Positions 11,785 to 23,084 of a stretch of DNA of 64,000 nt are shown here, piece by piece; positions within the stretch are counted from its first letter, which is position 1; every line of letters starts with the position of its first letter. The DNA is from Dryomyza anilis (lineage: Eukaryota; Arthropoda; Insecta; Diptera; Dryomyzidae), in the NCBI GenBank assembly GCA_951804985.1, contig OX638132.1, positions 85,688,696-85,752,695 on the forward strand. The letters are read 5' to 3'. A program made the position numbers and the translations under genes. The notes under the pieces are model-generated. The model was not told the DNA's origin and searched no databases. It was given only the letters and a program-made list of their open reading frames with translations.

Positions 11785-12564
11785 TAGAGATGGGCGCGAG
11801 CCGTGCTTTTTTCGTGTCACGCCCGAAAATCTGAGTTCGTGCGTGCAAATCTTCGTGCGTGCTAGTTGCTGTCGTGCCCGTGCGTGTCCGTGCCTCCAAA
11901 ATCAGGCACGCGCCGTTTAAAGATTTTTTTATAGTTTCTACCCCAAATTAAAAAAACCTTCCAGCTTCAGAAAATAAAAATTTTGTGATATTTTAGCCTT
12001 TTCTTAAAAATCTCTTGTTTTAGTTTTACTTATGGATTTAAGAGAATAAAACAGTATCAAACTTAATTTTTGAATTATTTATTACAGGGACTAAAACCTA
12101 TTGGAATATCTGTTCCGGTTCGGGTTCGAAGATTTTTAAATTGTGGTTTCGATTCCGCTTTCAACCAAGACAATGAATTTCGATTCCGGTTCCATACATT
12201 TTTTTTATAACGGTTCCGATTCCGGTTCTTTGCGTTCCCTGACAGGGACTATAATATCTGTTCCGGTTCTGGTTCCGATATTTTTAAAATGGCGGTACCG
12301 ATTCCAACTAGAAATAAATATATATATTTCGGTTCTAGTTCCCGTTCAACACATTTTTAATAACGATTCTGGTTCCAAAAATCTAAACGGTTCCGGTATT
12401 ATTTTTCACGTTTTGCTTGCTTTTTTTCGCGTGTTTCTTCGTGTCTTTTAAAACCCCGTGTTTTGTTTGCTTCTCGTGCGTGCCTGTAATTTTACTCGTC
12501 GGGTCACCTATCGGTGTGCCCGTGCGTGTCCGTGCCACCAAAAACAGGCACGCGCCCATCTCTA
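11785..12564. mobile_element. Non-autonomous hAT-type element 1 (780 bp)
   Basis: Perfect 14-bp terminal inverted repeats TAGAGATGGGCGCG, flanked by TTTTAGAA (11777-11784) and GTTTAGAA (12565-12572), an 8-bp duplication with one mismatch. TAGAGATGGGC-like ends and 8-bp duplications are typical of the hAT superfamily. Both subterminal zones are rich in CGTGCGTGC, and the middle is a degenerate GGTTCCG minisatellite with AGGGACTAAAACC. No transposase is present, so it would have depended on an autonomous hAT elsewhere. Confidence 0.88.
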
Positions 12565-12599
12565 GTTTAGAAACATTTTGAAAGATTTTTAAGCTAAAA

Positions 12600-13660
12600 A
12601 CGAAGCGGTCTGTTGTATGTCTTTTCTCAAAATATACCGGAAACTACAACTCAAATTTCATGCATTTTATGCTCCCATATGGGCATTTCCAGAAAAACGT
12701 CAACCACAACCGAAAAATTCAAAATGCTCAAATCTTTGAAATAAAGATGCATTTGGAATCTTAAATATTAGAATCTAAATCTCTGAAAAGACATTTCTAT
12801 TCCGTTAACGGTAACGTTCTCATAAAGTTACGTTACTATGCAATATGTAAATATACCCATTTTTCATGTATTTTGAGTAACCAAATTAATTAACTTTAAA
12901 GACATAGAGATACAAAATATTATTTTCTGTTTTTTCAGGTAAGATTAATAAATATTTCTAAAGGTTCGAATACACGATAGAGAAATTAGCTAGAGATAGA
13001 GAAAAAAATCTACAGTGGAGCTCTATGTAGTGTTTACACAACTCCATGAAATTTTTTGCTCTATTTTGCTCCATCTCTAGCTATTTTCTCTATCGTGTAA
13101 ACTCGCCCCAAAGCTTAAAAATAATGATCCAAATGAAAATAACGGAAAATTTTTGATTTTTGTACAAGGGTTTTCGTTGTCCCGTCCGGAACCAAAAAGA
13201 TACATTTATTACCATAGTAAACTGAACTTTTTTTTAAAAGAGTTGAATCCACTGTTTTTAAAGCATAATTTCCTCGGCATTTCTAAAAATGTAAAAATCA
13301 TTTTCCTAGTAATTCTAGAAAATGTTTGACAGCTAATTGAAATCTGTCACGTCCGGAAATTTGATTACCAAAAAGAAGAACTACAGTATAAAAAATATCA
13401 AAAAAAAATGTTTCAAAAAAGTAAAAAAAAATAATTAAAAATCTTAAAAAAAACATCTAAAAATTTGGATAGTACATTACTTTTCATTTCGTAATAATGA
13501 TTATTTAATTGTTCATAAACAACATTATTTTTAGCAAAAAATCGTAGTGCAAATTTCCATACGGAACGTCCGGAATTATTCTGCGATTTATTACGAAATA
13601 ACTGTAAACTTTAGGCACAAAGTGTACATATACAAAAATAATGCAAATTTTCTCAGCTAT
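12600..13660 (+). repeat. Repeat family B, copy 1
   Basis: It aligns in reverse complement with 47100-47735. Shared words include GGAACCAAAAAGA, GACAGCTAATTGA, TCTGTCACGTCCGGAA, GTTACGTTACTAT and ATGGGCATTTCC-like motifs. CGTCCGGA occurs three times (13193, 13352, 13568). No ORF survives. It may be a fossil DNA transposon or part of a duplicated segment. Confidence 0.65.
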
Positions 13661-13774
13661 GTTCTGAAATAATTAAAAAAATATATTATACGAAAAGAGT
13701 ATTTTTAGAATAAAAATCGTACTGATAGTGATGAAAATACTATAAACTTTAGGAACAAAGTGTAAATATACAAA
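13606..13774. repeat. Direct repeat of about 33 bp, 136 bp apart
   Basis: TAAACTTTAGG.ACAAAGTGTA is present near 13608 and 13744 and marks a local tandem duplication just before the next element. Confidence 0.55.
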
Positions 13775-13781
13775 GAAAGCA

Positions 13782-15041
13782 CATCCCAGGTAGGAATTTC
13801 CAGGCTGCAACAAAAGTGCCAGGTATGTTACAGGCTTGACTACCAAGGCTTGGTATATCGGGCCAGACACAAGCCTGGCACAATCGTCACTCAGAGACTC
13901 CACACAGGCCTTGGTATACCAAGCTAGACACAAGCCTGGCACATTCGTCATTCCCAGATTTCAAATAAGCCTCGTTAGTTTACATTAGACACAAGCCTGG
14001 GACAATCGTCACTCCCAGGCTTTACACAGGCCTTGTTAGTTTAGGTTAGACACAAGCCTGGCACAATCGTCACTCACAGACCCAACACAAGCCTTGATAT
14101 ATAAAGCTAGACATAAGCCTGGCACATTTGTCATTCCCAGATTTCAAACAAGCCTCGTAAGTTTATGCTGGACACAAGCCTGGTACAATTTTCATTCTCG
14201 GACTCCACTCAGGCCACGGTATACCAATATTGACACGAGGTTGACACAATATTGAGCCACATATGAAAATTGTCAAATTATCCAAACCGCCATATGCTGA
14301 CGGAAATTCAAAATTCCGTCTCGACAACTTTTCGTCCATGCCAAGTTATGCGTGTACACCCTCTTTGACTTGAGTAAATTAAAGTTAACTATGGTGACAT
14401 TTTTGTGTTGTTTCCATGTTAAAGAACACTTACCAGATGAAAAAAAAAATTTGTTGACGATTTTTTAAACGTCAAAAATATATTGGAGAAACTCAACTCT
14501 TTGGAGTTGTCTGAACAATAATTCTGAAAATTAACGTAAGTATTACTGTTGAATTGGTTGTTAACCTCTTACATATTTATTTATTTATCTACAGATACAA
14601 CTCTCAAGTGTAATGACATGAATAATAAATGCAATGCCCATGACAAATTATGCCCAATAGCCTAAATCTTCAGGCGTATTAAAGGATTGTCGCAAGTCTG
14701 AAGCATAGGTCTTGTTTCAAGACTAAGGCACAAGCCTTGGTACAAGCCTGGCACACAAGCCTTGGCACAATCTTAAATTACAAGCTTGTAACATAGTTAT
14801 CATTCCAGCCTTGACACAGTCTTGGCACAGACCTAAAACACTGTGTTGGCACTAGACTGAGATTTAAGTCTGGCACAACATTTGTCAACGAGCCTGGGTA
14901 CAAGCCTGGGATACAGGCTTGTAACATAGTTATCAATCTAGTCTTGACACAGTCTTGGATAACAGCGTTGGCACAGGCCTGAGTAGCATTAGCACAAGCC
15001 TGTGTCAGGCTTGTGCCGGTCGTTAATTCCTACTTGGGATG
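13782..15041. mobile_element. TIR element with seven 61-bp internal repeats (1.26 kb)
   Basis: Ends CATCCCAGGTAGGAATT and the inverse of AATTCCTACTTGGGATG match at 16 of 17 positions. Next to the left end is a tandem array of exactly 61-bp period: AGACACAAGCCTGG recurs at 13865, 13926, 13987, 14048, 14109, 14170 and 14231. The right subterminal zone (14690-15020) holds irregular AAGCCTGGCACA and CTTGACACAG words in both orientations. The centre has no coding ORF. Dense subterminal repeats are usual for transposase binding in DNA transposons. The superfamily is unknown. Confidence 0.8.
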
Positions 15042-15438
15042 ATTTGAACTATTTTTTAAAATATTAACAAAAAAAAACATTATTACGCAAAATTCGCTGC
15101 CTTTTTGGCATTTACATATGAACCTCGACATGCACTTCTGTTTTTGTTCCGTCTGGAACTCCCACTATTTTATTTATATCTTTTGATCTACAGTTTATAA
15201 TTCTCTAATTTTTTGCAGATATTTAGTACTATTTAAATAATTTATGCGTCCGAAACCCAGTCAGAAACCCCGGGAAATGCCCATATGCTTCTCACCATCT
15301 TTCATTAATCCGTGTGACAGTAATTTTTTGCAGGGTCGGGGCATTTTAGAAACATTTTATCAAAAACAGGCTAAGGCGAATCATGAATCGGCCATTAAAA
15401 TTCCACAAAATTTTTCAACCTGCTATACAAAATATTTC
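15042..15438. repeat. Decayed repeat related to family B
   Basis: CGTCTGGAACTCC (15149) and CCGGGAAATGCCCATATG (15271) echo family B, and the second resembles 45905-45945 in reverse. TTTTTGCAGGGTCGGGGCATT at 15326 belongs to the short dispersed repeat also seen at 10838. Confidence 0.45.
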
Positions 15439-16276
15439 CACAGAAAAAAATCATCAATATGATGAATTTATTCATAAATATTTTGAATTTTTCTATCAAC
15501 TACCAGATTCATCATATAGATACGACCATTCATTAAATGACATATTGGTGAATGCATTCATTACAATATGAACTAATTCATGCTATTGAACATCATAGTG
15601 AAGAACGAAATATTCAATAGAATGAATTTGAATCGTAATATTGATGAATATAATCATAATATCATTTAATAATTTTAAAAAATTGTAAATTGTTCATAAT
15701 TATAATATTTAATAATTATAATATTCATTATAAAATTAAATAAGAACAACATTGTTGAACTAATATTTAAAAAAAAAAAAAAATATTGTAAATTTTTGTT
15801 TATGTATTTTTCAAAAAAAAAAAAATTAAAGAATAATTCGAAAAAAAATATTACAAAAAAATAAAAAAAAAATTATTTTCAAAAAAAATATTATCCGATA
15901 ATTTTTTTTTCACTAACAAGCATTATATAATAAATACCATATGAACTACTTGAAAAATAAGAAGTACGGTAAAAAATGAATGAAAAAAAAATATTTTTAT
16001 TGATATTTGCTTTGATGAACAGCATTTTTCAATATAAAGTATATACATGTTGTATTTTATGTTTTTGTTCATTAATATGAGGAAACGTATCCTTGACACA
16101 CAATTCATCATATTGAAGAATACTTTTTCGACAGTTACCAAGCGTTCATCATAATTATGATCGCATTCATAACATTGATGTCGTTAGTCATTAATATTAT
16201 GAATGGTTCTTCAATGCAATGAATCATAGTTTGAAGAACGGAATTCATCAATATGATGTACATTTTTTTTTTCTGT
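15439..16276. mobile_element. Inverted-repeat element, 838 bp (CATCAATATGATG)
   Basis: The left end is CACAGAAAAAAATCATCAAT, mirrored on the right by GATGTACATTTTTTTTTCTG. The self-complementary phrase CATCAATATGATG recurs near both ends. The interior is very AT-rich and non-coding. The phrase also marks the ends of the elements at 23594-24022 and 50825-51410, so these may be related. Confidence 0.65.
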
Positions 16277-17964
16277 GTATGTTAGCAGGAAATATTCATA
16301 AAAAATAACAGAAATTATGTCTCGAGACATTTTTTACAATCTAAAATTTGTCTGTGTGTTTGCCGAAGATCTGCCCGTAATATTCTTGAAAAATGCTATA
16401 AATTTTAACTCGGGAACCAAGACAAATATCTTTGGCAGGCCCAAGGCAATTCATAAACATATTTTGAATGATTTAAAGCAGGCTAAAGCTGCCTATTTAC
16501 TGAATGTACTGAAAATAGGTCGAGCTGTTCCTTGAAAATTCGTCAAAATTTGATAACCTACCATACGCTATCCAAAATCATACATTCGAAATATGCCACA
16601 AATATACCTCATAAATGGTAGATATTTTGTATCGATTACCTTAGACAAAATTGTTGGCAGGTTCAAAGCAGTTTAGATTTTTTTTTCAACATATTTCACA
16701 TAGACACAGTTTTTATCAAAAGTTGTCTGTTTTCTGTCCGTTACCAAATTATACCGGGAATCAATCTTTAAAAATTTGGTAACCTGCCAACGCCTTTCAT
16801 AATCTACTTTTTATTTCAGTGTTTATTTGAAATATATCGCAAATATTACTGATTTTGCCTAAAATAGTTGCCAAATATTTAGAAATAGAAAACATTAAAT
16901 AATAAAAACATATTTATGCTTTAATAAATGTGCGCCTAATCCTGTTGTCCTATTTCCTGCCACATTCATCGTCGTTATCATTTTTCCCATCATACCTTAC
17001 CATCTTCAGAACGCATTTTTTTGTTTTTTTTTTTTGTATAAATTATTATTTTTATTTTTTATTTTAGGCTCAAGAATCTGAGTCTTAACCAGAATGAATG
17101 ACAAACAATGACAGGCACCAAATACGATAATAATTTCAAGAATTCTTTTCGACAGACACTCGCAAGACCTCGACTCACAAGTACCTTCCTGCAATCAAAA
17201 GATACTTGAATTGAGTTAAGTTCAGCAGAGTCTACTCTACTCGACATGCCATACACACGCACCCATCTACGAAATATCGTTTTTTGGAATGTCGATGTAA
17301 TTAATTTATGGTATCTTAAATGCAAGTGTCAACCGTTGCCATTCACGTTCTGTGGTTTCTCTCGCACTCGCACTCGCACTGGTTGGTTGGATGGGTGAAT
17401 GGTTGAATGGTTGGTTGTTGCCAAAACAAGAATTTGTGTTAATTAAATTTGATAAGATGACATTATGACACACAAGTAGGTACATGCTGCAGATAATAGG
17501 ATACGCATCCATTCGTTTCAATATAAGGACATATTCCATGCAACGACCAGTTAAGAATGTCAACTTTTAAATAAATATAAATAAAATATTTGATGTGTAG
17601 AATAAAAAAAAACTGTAGAGAATTTATATGAAACTTTCTGAGTCTAGCCCATTATTTGTTTTTGACCGCAGAGACTAAAATTCCTCACAAATACAAAATT
17701 ATAATTTTTTGGGTATAGTATTGAACAAAACGAGAAAAAATTTTGCGATGAGCATTCAATACAATATTTCTATATAATTTGTAGGTACTAATTCTAACTG
17801 CATACTCAGTTTTTTCGAATTACGTAACGTTTTTGAGAAAATTGCAATCGAATTTGTAGATACTTTTCAGGGACTTTTTAGAAAAAAAAATTATAGTAAT
17901 TTCTTAAACCAGTTTTTCAAAAAACTTTAAAAACAATTTATCTTCTAATTGTATGGACTAATTT
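16277..17964. other. Mostly unassigned
   Basis: 16317-16535 has a 72-codon ORF on plus that overlaps the dispersed repeat at 16410 and is probably not a gene. 16640-16700 holds another fragment of it. 17340-17420 has CGCACT and GGTTGGTTGGATG tandem words. 17640-17960 is related to 39850-40030 (GAACAAAACGAGAAAAAATT, TACGTAACGTTTTTGAG). Confidence 0.4.
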
Positions 17965-18105
17965 TAATATCTAATATATATTTGTGAATGTTTGTATGTG
18001 TATCTGTATGTATGTATGTATGTTCGAATAGGCATCAAAACTTCTGATCGGAATCGAACACAATTTTGACGCACGGATTTTTAAGCACGGATCCCTGCTA
18101 GTATA
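17965..18105 (+). mobile_element. Helitron/Helentron-like 3' fragment
   Basis: TTTGTATGTGTATCTGTATG and following TATG repeats lead into GCACGGATTTTTAAGCACGG and end CCCTGCTAGT. A CTAGT end fits the CTRRT terminus of Helitrons, and the microsatellite-then-GCACGG order resembles non-autonomous insect Helentrons. The 5' end was not found, so this is tentative. Confidence 0.45.
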
Positions 18106-18253
18106 ATATATAAAATATTTGAATCTAAACTCAAAAATTTTGGATTTTTTTAGACTACTTTAGTACTGTATAAAATTTTGAATTTTTTTAGACTACTTTA
18201 TTACTTATAAACGTATGATAAAAATCAAGTAGTTTATAGTTATACAGACCTGA

Positions 18254-18565
18254 GCTACCGCGGCAGTGGTTAGTGCGTTGGACTGCGAGTCGAAAGGTCC
18301 CCGGTTCAAGCCTGGACTGGGGCTAACAACATCTTTTCATAGAAAACATTTTTCTATACCGCGCTACCTCTCGTCAGTAAATGGCAAACCTACGAGAGTA
18401 AAACCATTGCCTATGAAAAGCTCTCACTCGCCGTTCGGATTCGGCAATAAACTGTAGGTCCCACCACTTTGAGTACAAATATAACACGCACAGCTCAAAA
18501 TGGTGAGAGAGCTCGGCCGAAGTCCTACACAGGACTGTAGCGCCAAACTATTATCATTATTATAT
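18254..18565 (+). mobile_element. tRNA-derived SINE, copy 3 (damaged A box)
   Basis: The body and B box match the other copies. The head reads CCGCGGCAGTGGTTAG, having lost the TAGCT of the A box, so this copy could not be transcribed from its own promoter. The tail is ATTATCATTATT. Confidence 0.87.
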
Positions 18566-18578
18566 TTTTCTATCTAAT

Positions 18579-19545
18579 TACACTACACAACAAAATGAGA
18601 AAAAAAGTTTGCGCAGTAAATTACATTATTTTTGTATTATTAGAAATAACTCGCAGAATTTGAATATATGAATTAAAAAATTTCTACGGATAGGATTACG
18701 AGATTTCGGGCAATAACTTTTGTACTGAGCTTTCAAAAAGGTGGTTACATATATTTGAAAATATCTCGCGTTTACTAAAACCCATAAACTCAATTGTTAT
18801 ATCGAATGAAAGATAATTAAATATTCAATAAACATTTCTTACAATAGTTTAGAATTGGTTTACTGGTTTAAGAAAACTCTATAGAAGAACTCGAAAAATG
18901 TAAATTTTGTCGACCAAAATTTTATTAAAAAATGTCGAAAAATTGAAAACGCAAGATGATGCACAGTTTTAATATTACAAAATTTGCCTGTACATTTTTT
19001 AAGAAAATGATGTAAAAATAAAAGAAATCTATGGATATGTTTTGAGAACAGAAAAAATCATGTGAAAGCATTACAATTGGGTATTAACTAAAAAAAAATC
19101 GAATAATATGTTTATACCCTATACCCATGGGTTACAAGTTATAAAATATATGTGAGGATATTTTAGCGCCTCTTGGTAGGCGTGACTGGTATGATAAAGT
19201 ATATATTTTTTTGGTCAACATCACTTTCCGAGTCGATTTAGATATGACCATCTGTCTGTCCGCCTATACACGATAACTTTAAAACTGCTATTCCGAATGA
19301 TGTAAAATTTATTTTCAATATATTTTAGTAGAATAGTAATTCGAAGTTCGAAAATGAGTCGATTTAGTCAACGTAATCTACTACATCCACTACGAAATAT
19401 GGGTTTACTTTTTAGGATCACATATCTCGTTAAGTATTAAAGATAAAGTTATAAATTTTAAAATTAATTACAAGTAATCATCTATCAATAGGTGCGCAAA
19501 CAATAATCGTGATCCGCTCACATTTTTTTATTTTTTATTTTTATG
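18579..19545 (+). mobile_element. Repeat family A, long copy 1
   Basis: It matches 46088-47055 in reverse complement over its whole length at roughly 90% or better by eye, so the two are recent copies. From about 19106 it contains a mini-me-like block: ACCCTATACCCATGGG, GTATATATTTTTTTGGTCAA, CATCTGTCTGTCCGCC and GATCCGCTCACAT at the end. It is non-coding and probably a non-autonomous element of the mini-me/Helitron-like group. Confidence 0.75.
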
Positions 19546-19606
19546 CCTATTTGTATAGCACTCAATTATATTGCTTTCACATAACTTTTTTTACCCTCAA
19601 ATGTTA

Positions 19607-19925
19607 ATAATAATAATAATATAATAGTTTGGCACTACAGCTCTATAAGAACTTAGGCCGAGCTCTCTCACCATTTTGAGCTGTGCGTGTTATATTTGTA
19701 CTCAAAGTGGTTGGACCTACAGTTTATTGCCGAATCCGAACGGCGTGTGAGAGCTTTTTCATAGGCAATGTTTTTACTCTCGGAGGTTTGCCATTTACTG
19801 CCGAGAGGTAGCGCGGTATAGAAAAATGTTTCTATGAAAAGATGTTGTTAGCCCCAGTCCAGACTTGAACCGGGGACCTTTCGGCTCGCAGTCCAACGCA
19901 CTAACCACTGAGCTACCGCGGCTAC
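19607..19925 (-). mobile_element. tRNA-derived SINE, copy 4, perfect 14-bp duplication
   Basis: Full copy on the minus strand with intact A-box-like and B-box-like motifs and an (ATT)n tail. The target ACCCTCAAATGTTA is present on both sides, at 19593-19606 and 19926-19939, without mismatch. This is the clearest insertion in the window and shows that the family moved by target-primed retroposition. Confidence 0.93.
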
Positions 19926-20004
19926 ACCCTCAAATGTTACCCATATATTTTTGTCATTTATAGCTCAATTTCTTCGACGGAGTGTGAACTACTCTTGAAA
20001 AATT

Positions 20005-20150
20005 AAAATTTGTGTATCATCTTACTTTCTCGATTTTTTCCATTTTTTTAAATGAATTTTATCCAAGCTTGATCCAAAAGTTATTGGCCCATATTTTGTA
20101 AACCTATCCAAAGAAACATTATTAAACCAAATTTTCGGAATAAGGGCGTC
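20005..20150 (-). repeat. Repeat family A, small fragment
   Basis: GTGTATCATCTTACTTTCTC corresponds to GTGCATCATCTTGCGTTTTT at 46660, and 20095-20140 corresponds to 7675-7715. Confidence 0.5.
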
Positions 20151-21312
20151 ATTTTACATAATTCAAAAATAACCTTGACTGCTGCGCAGTATGGCTGTTG
20201 TGTAGTGTTATTAATCATTAAACTTTTTAATTAATTATTATATATTCAATATTTTAATTTCATTATATTAATGCAACCAAATTTATAAATTTAATTAACT
20301 TCTGGTCGTTAATTATAATTCTAACAATTAAAAAATATATATTCCATTATTCCTAATTGGTACCATGATTTTAAAATTAATAAAATTTACAATTTACATA
20401 ATGTTCTGCAATTCTAATTCTTTAAATATATCTGTATTCCATAATAAAAAGAAAAACATGCATAAAAAAATGTTATTTATGTTAGGCGCGCAAATACAGT
20501 AACCTAATTTGTGGTATTCTTGTTATTTTTTGAATACTTATTCAACAAGGTTAGATTTAGCGCGGTGACCTACAAACACGTAACACATGCGATCATTTGA
20601 AATGCATTCGCATCACTTAAAAAGCATTGTATCTGCATTTAGTGTGCGAAGTGCCCCTGAAAAACGAGGAAACAATTTACGCTTGTCATGGCAAAGCATC
20701 TTGTACATGGTACATGTTACAACGACAACATCGTAAGCAACAACATTGCCACAAAAAAAAACTATGTTGGCAGCAACCATAGCAGAGACTACTACGTGTG
20801 GGACGTGGCAGCCAGGAGTTATGCGTGTAATTTGCTAGTGATTAAAATTCTCTGAATATAATTGAAAATCACCGACACAACAGATGAACAAAATTAAAGC
20901 AAAGAATTATGAGAAGAAATTGCATTAAAATAAATTGAATAAAAAATTAAAAGACAGTAAAAGAAATGAAGGAACAATAATACTGCTAATGAACGTATGT
21001 AAAATGGAAAAAGAATAACAAGAAAAGAAGCCGATCAAAAATCCCGAAAGGGTCGACAAAAACGTAATGTGTTGACTTTCTCATATCTTTATTACTTAAG
21101 TTTTCAATAAAATTAATATTTAATTATTCTTAAAAATATTGACGCATAACTATAGATAATTTAAACTGGAGTTTATTTCAATGTATAGCTTTTTGACATT
21201 TATTTTGATACAAAAACTTTCAAAAAAGTCGTATTCAAATTTAAGCTCCAGGTTAATTTTGACTATAGTTACGGGCTATTGTCTCTAATGTTCAATAATA
21301 AAAATGGCAAGG
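20151..21312. other. Unassigned sequence
   Basis: 20151-20560 is AT-rich. 20560-20860 is less so, with ACAACGACAACATCG-type CAA words and no supported ORF. 20860-21312 is AT-rich and nothing is recognised. Confidence 0.4.
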
Positions 21313-21470
21313 GGGTCATCCACGTCAGAAATATCAATATTTGCACGATGTCTTCCGATTATGATTAGATAGTCGATATATAGTGACCGAAAAATAAAAA
21401 AATTCTGTGTACTTAGTTTTTTTGATTTCTCAACTCCAACAAAATTATGAGAAATGAAACATCAAAGTAC
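21313..21470. mobile_element. Left end of the GGGTCAT MITE, truncated
   Basis: It matches the left arm of the element at 57555-58369 (AGAAATATCAAT, TATATAGTGACCGAAAA, TGTGTACTTAGTTTTTTTGA). It stops where the mariner begins at 21471, so the mariner probably inserted into this MITE. Confidence 0.7.
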
Positions 21471-22517
21471 AGGGTTTTTCAAATGGGACGCTACAAAAGT
21501 AGAGCGACAGGGACAGCAAACGACGCCATATTTCTTGCCGCTCTTTTGACATTTCTCTTCAGTAAGGTTTGCCATTTCATGATGGAAAGATATACGAGCC
21601 AAAAACGAGTCGAGATTATTAAAATTTACTACCGAAATTCGGAGTCAGTGGCCTCAACGTTAAGAGCACTACATCCAATTTATTGTCGTCATAATCGTCC
21701 TAGCAGATCAACAATTGAGCGTCTAGTGGAAAAATTTGAATCCACAGGCACAGTACAAAATGTTCCCGTGCCAGTGAGACAAAGATGTGCCCGTAGTGTC
21801 GAGAATATTGCTGCCGCTGAGGCTTCAGTTGAAGAAAGACCAAATGTGTCTCTCACACGTCGTTCTCAAGCGTTGGGCATCTCTGTGACGTCCTTGTGGC
21901 GAATTTTGCGAAAAGATCTTGGCCTACATCCTTAGAAAATCAAACTGACGCAAGAACTGAAGCCGCTTGACCACCAGAAGCGTCGTATGTTCGTGAATTG
22001 GGCTGAGCAACAACTTGAAAATGATTCAGATTTACATCGAAATATCATCTCCAGCGATGAAGCTCATTTCTGGCTGAATGGCTTCGTCAATAAACAAAAT
22101 AGGCGTTTTTGGTCAGACAGCAATCCACACGTACTCCATGAGTCATCATTTCATACCGAAAAATTACGGTTTGGTGCGGTTTATGGGCCGGCCGCGTCAT
22201 TGGGCCGTACTTCTTCCGTGATGATCAAGACCGGCACGTTACTGTGAATGGGAATCGCTACCGTTCAATGATAACCGAATATTTTTGGCCCCAATTGGAT
22301 GATATGGACTTGGACATGTGGTTCCAACAGGACGGCGCCACAAGCCACACAGCGAATGCCACAATCAATTTATTGGAAACCAAGTTTGGAGAACGTGTTA
22401 TCTCACGAAATGGTCCAGTCGATATTTCCTGGGGGGCTACGTCAAGTCTATGCCAACGATTGATGAACTTCGTACGAATATCGGACGTGAAATTGCAGCA
22501 GTATCGGGCGATTTATG
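21471..22517 (+). mobile_element. Tc1/mariner element, 3'-truncated
   Basis: The 5' terminus AGGGTTTTTCAAATGGGACG is the same as both ends of the MITE at 38398-38698. A transposase pseudogene follows. The 3' end is lost where a foldback element begins at 22518, and no matching right terminus was found downstream. Confidence 0.85.
21582..22517 (+). pseudogene. Broken Tc1/mariner (IS630-Tc1) transposase
   Basis: The natural start is probably the methionine at 21582 (MERYTSQKRVEI); the 38398 MITE retains the same start. N-terminal helix-turn-helix regions run to about 21935 (RSTIERLVEKFESTGTV; ALGISVTSLWRILRKDLGLH). An in-frame TAG at 21933 follows, and reading resumes in the same frame. The first catalytic aspartate is in SSDEAHFW and the second in MWFQQDGATSH. 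A one-base loss near 22160 shifts the frame. Just after NGPV the segment that should carry the third catalytic residue is deleted, and reading continues in another frame with TIDELRTNIGREIAA. It cannot be functional. It resembles a family common in flies; DD41D is possible but cannot be counted here. Confidence 0.92.
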
Positions 22518-23080
22518 CAAAATTGATGTCCTTAATAAGGACCCTTTTTAAAATTCAAAAAAAATTCACATATGTTGCTTGTATTAATGTATATGTGCAT
22601 GCCATTTAAAGATGGTATTTTGATCGCATCGTATTTTAAAAATTATTTTTTAAAGTTTTACATATTTTTTGTATTGAAAAAAAAATTTTTTTTTTCTCAA
22701 AAGTAAAATTTGCAATAACTTTTTAATGAATTTGTAACTCTGAATTCGAAAATAGCGTCAGTTTCACCAAATTGTCTCTAGTTTTTGAGATATATACCAT
22801 TTTTCGAAAATCGTAAAAACTATATCCCAAAATCAATATCTCAAAAACTAGAGTCAATATGATAAAACTGACGCCATTTTAGAAATCAGAGTTAGAAATA
22901 GATTCAGGAATTATTGCAACTTTTACTACAAAAAATAAATAAAAATTAAGAAAATATTTTTTTAAAATATGATGTCATCAATGAGCATTTATTTGGCATG
23001 AGCATTTATATTAAATCAACCAAATTACACGATTTTTTTCAGAATTTTAAAAAGGGTCCTTTTTAAGGACATCTATTTTG
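22518..23080. mobile_element. Foldback element, 563 bp
   Basis: Left TTGATGTCCTTAATAAGGAC mirrors right GTCCTTTTTAAGGACATCTA. Further in, AATAGCGTCAGTTT...TCTCTAGTTTTTGAGATAT on the left mirrors ATATCTCAAAAACTAGAGTC...AAACTGACGCC on the right. The arms are about 260 bp each with a short loop near 22800. It is non-coding and interrupts the 3' part of the mariner pseudogene. A fragment of its centre recurs at 60720-60780. Confidence 0.82.
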
Positions 23081-23084
23081 AAGT

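Noticed and set aside
16317..16535. 72-codon ORF starting MSRDIFYNLKF
   Set aside because: It overlaps a dispersed repeat present in other frames and strands, and no family is recognised.
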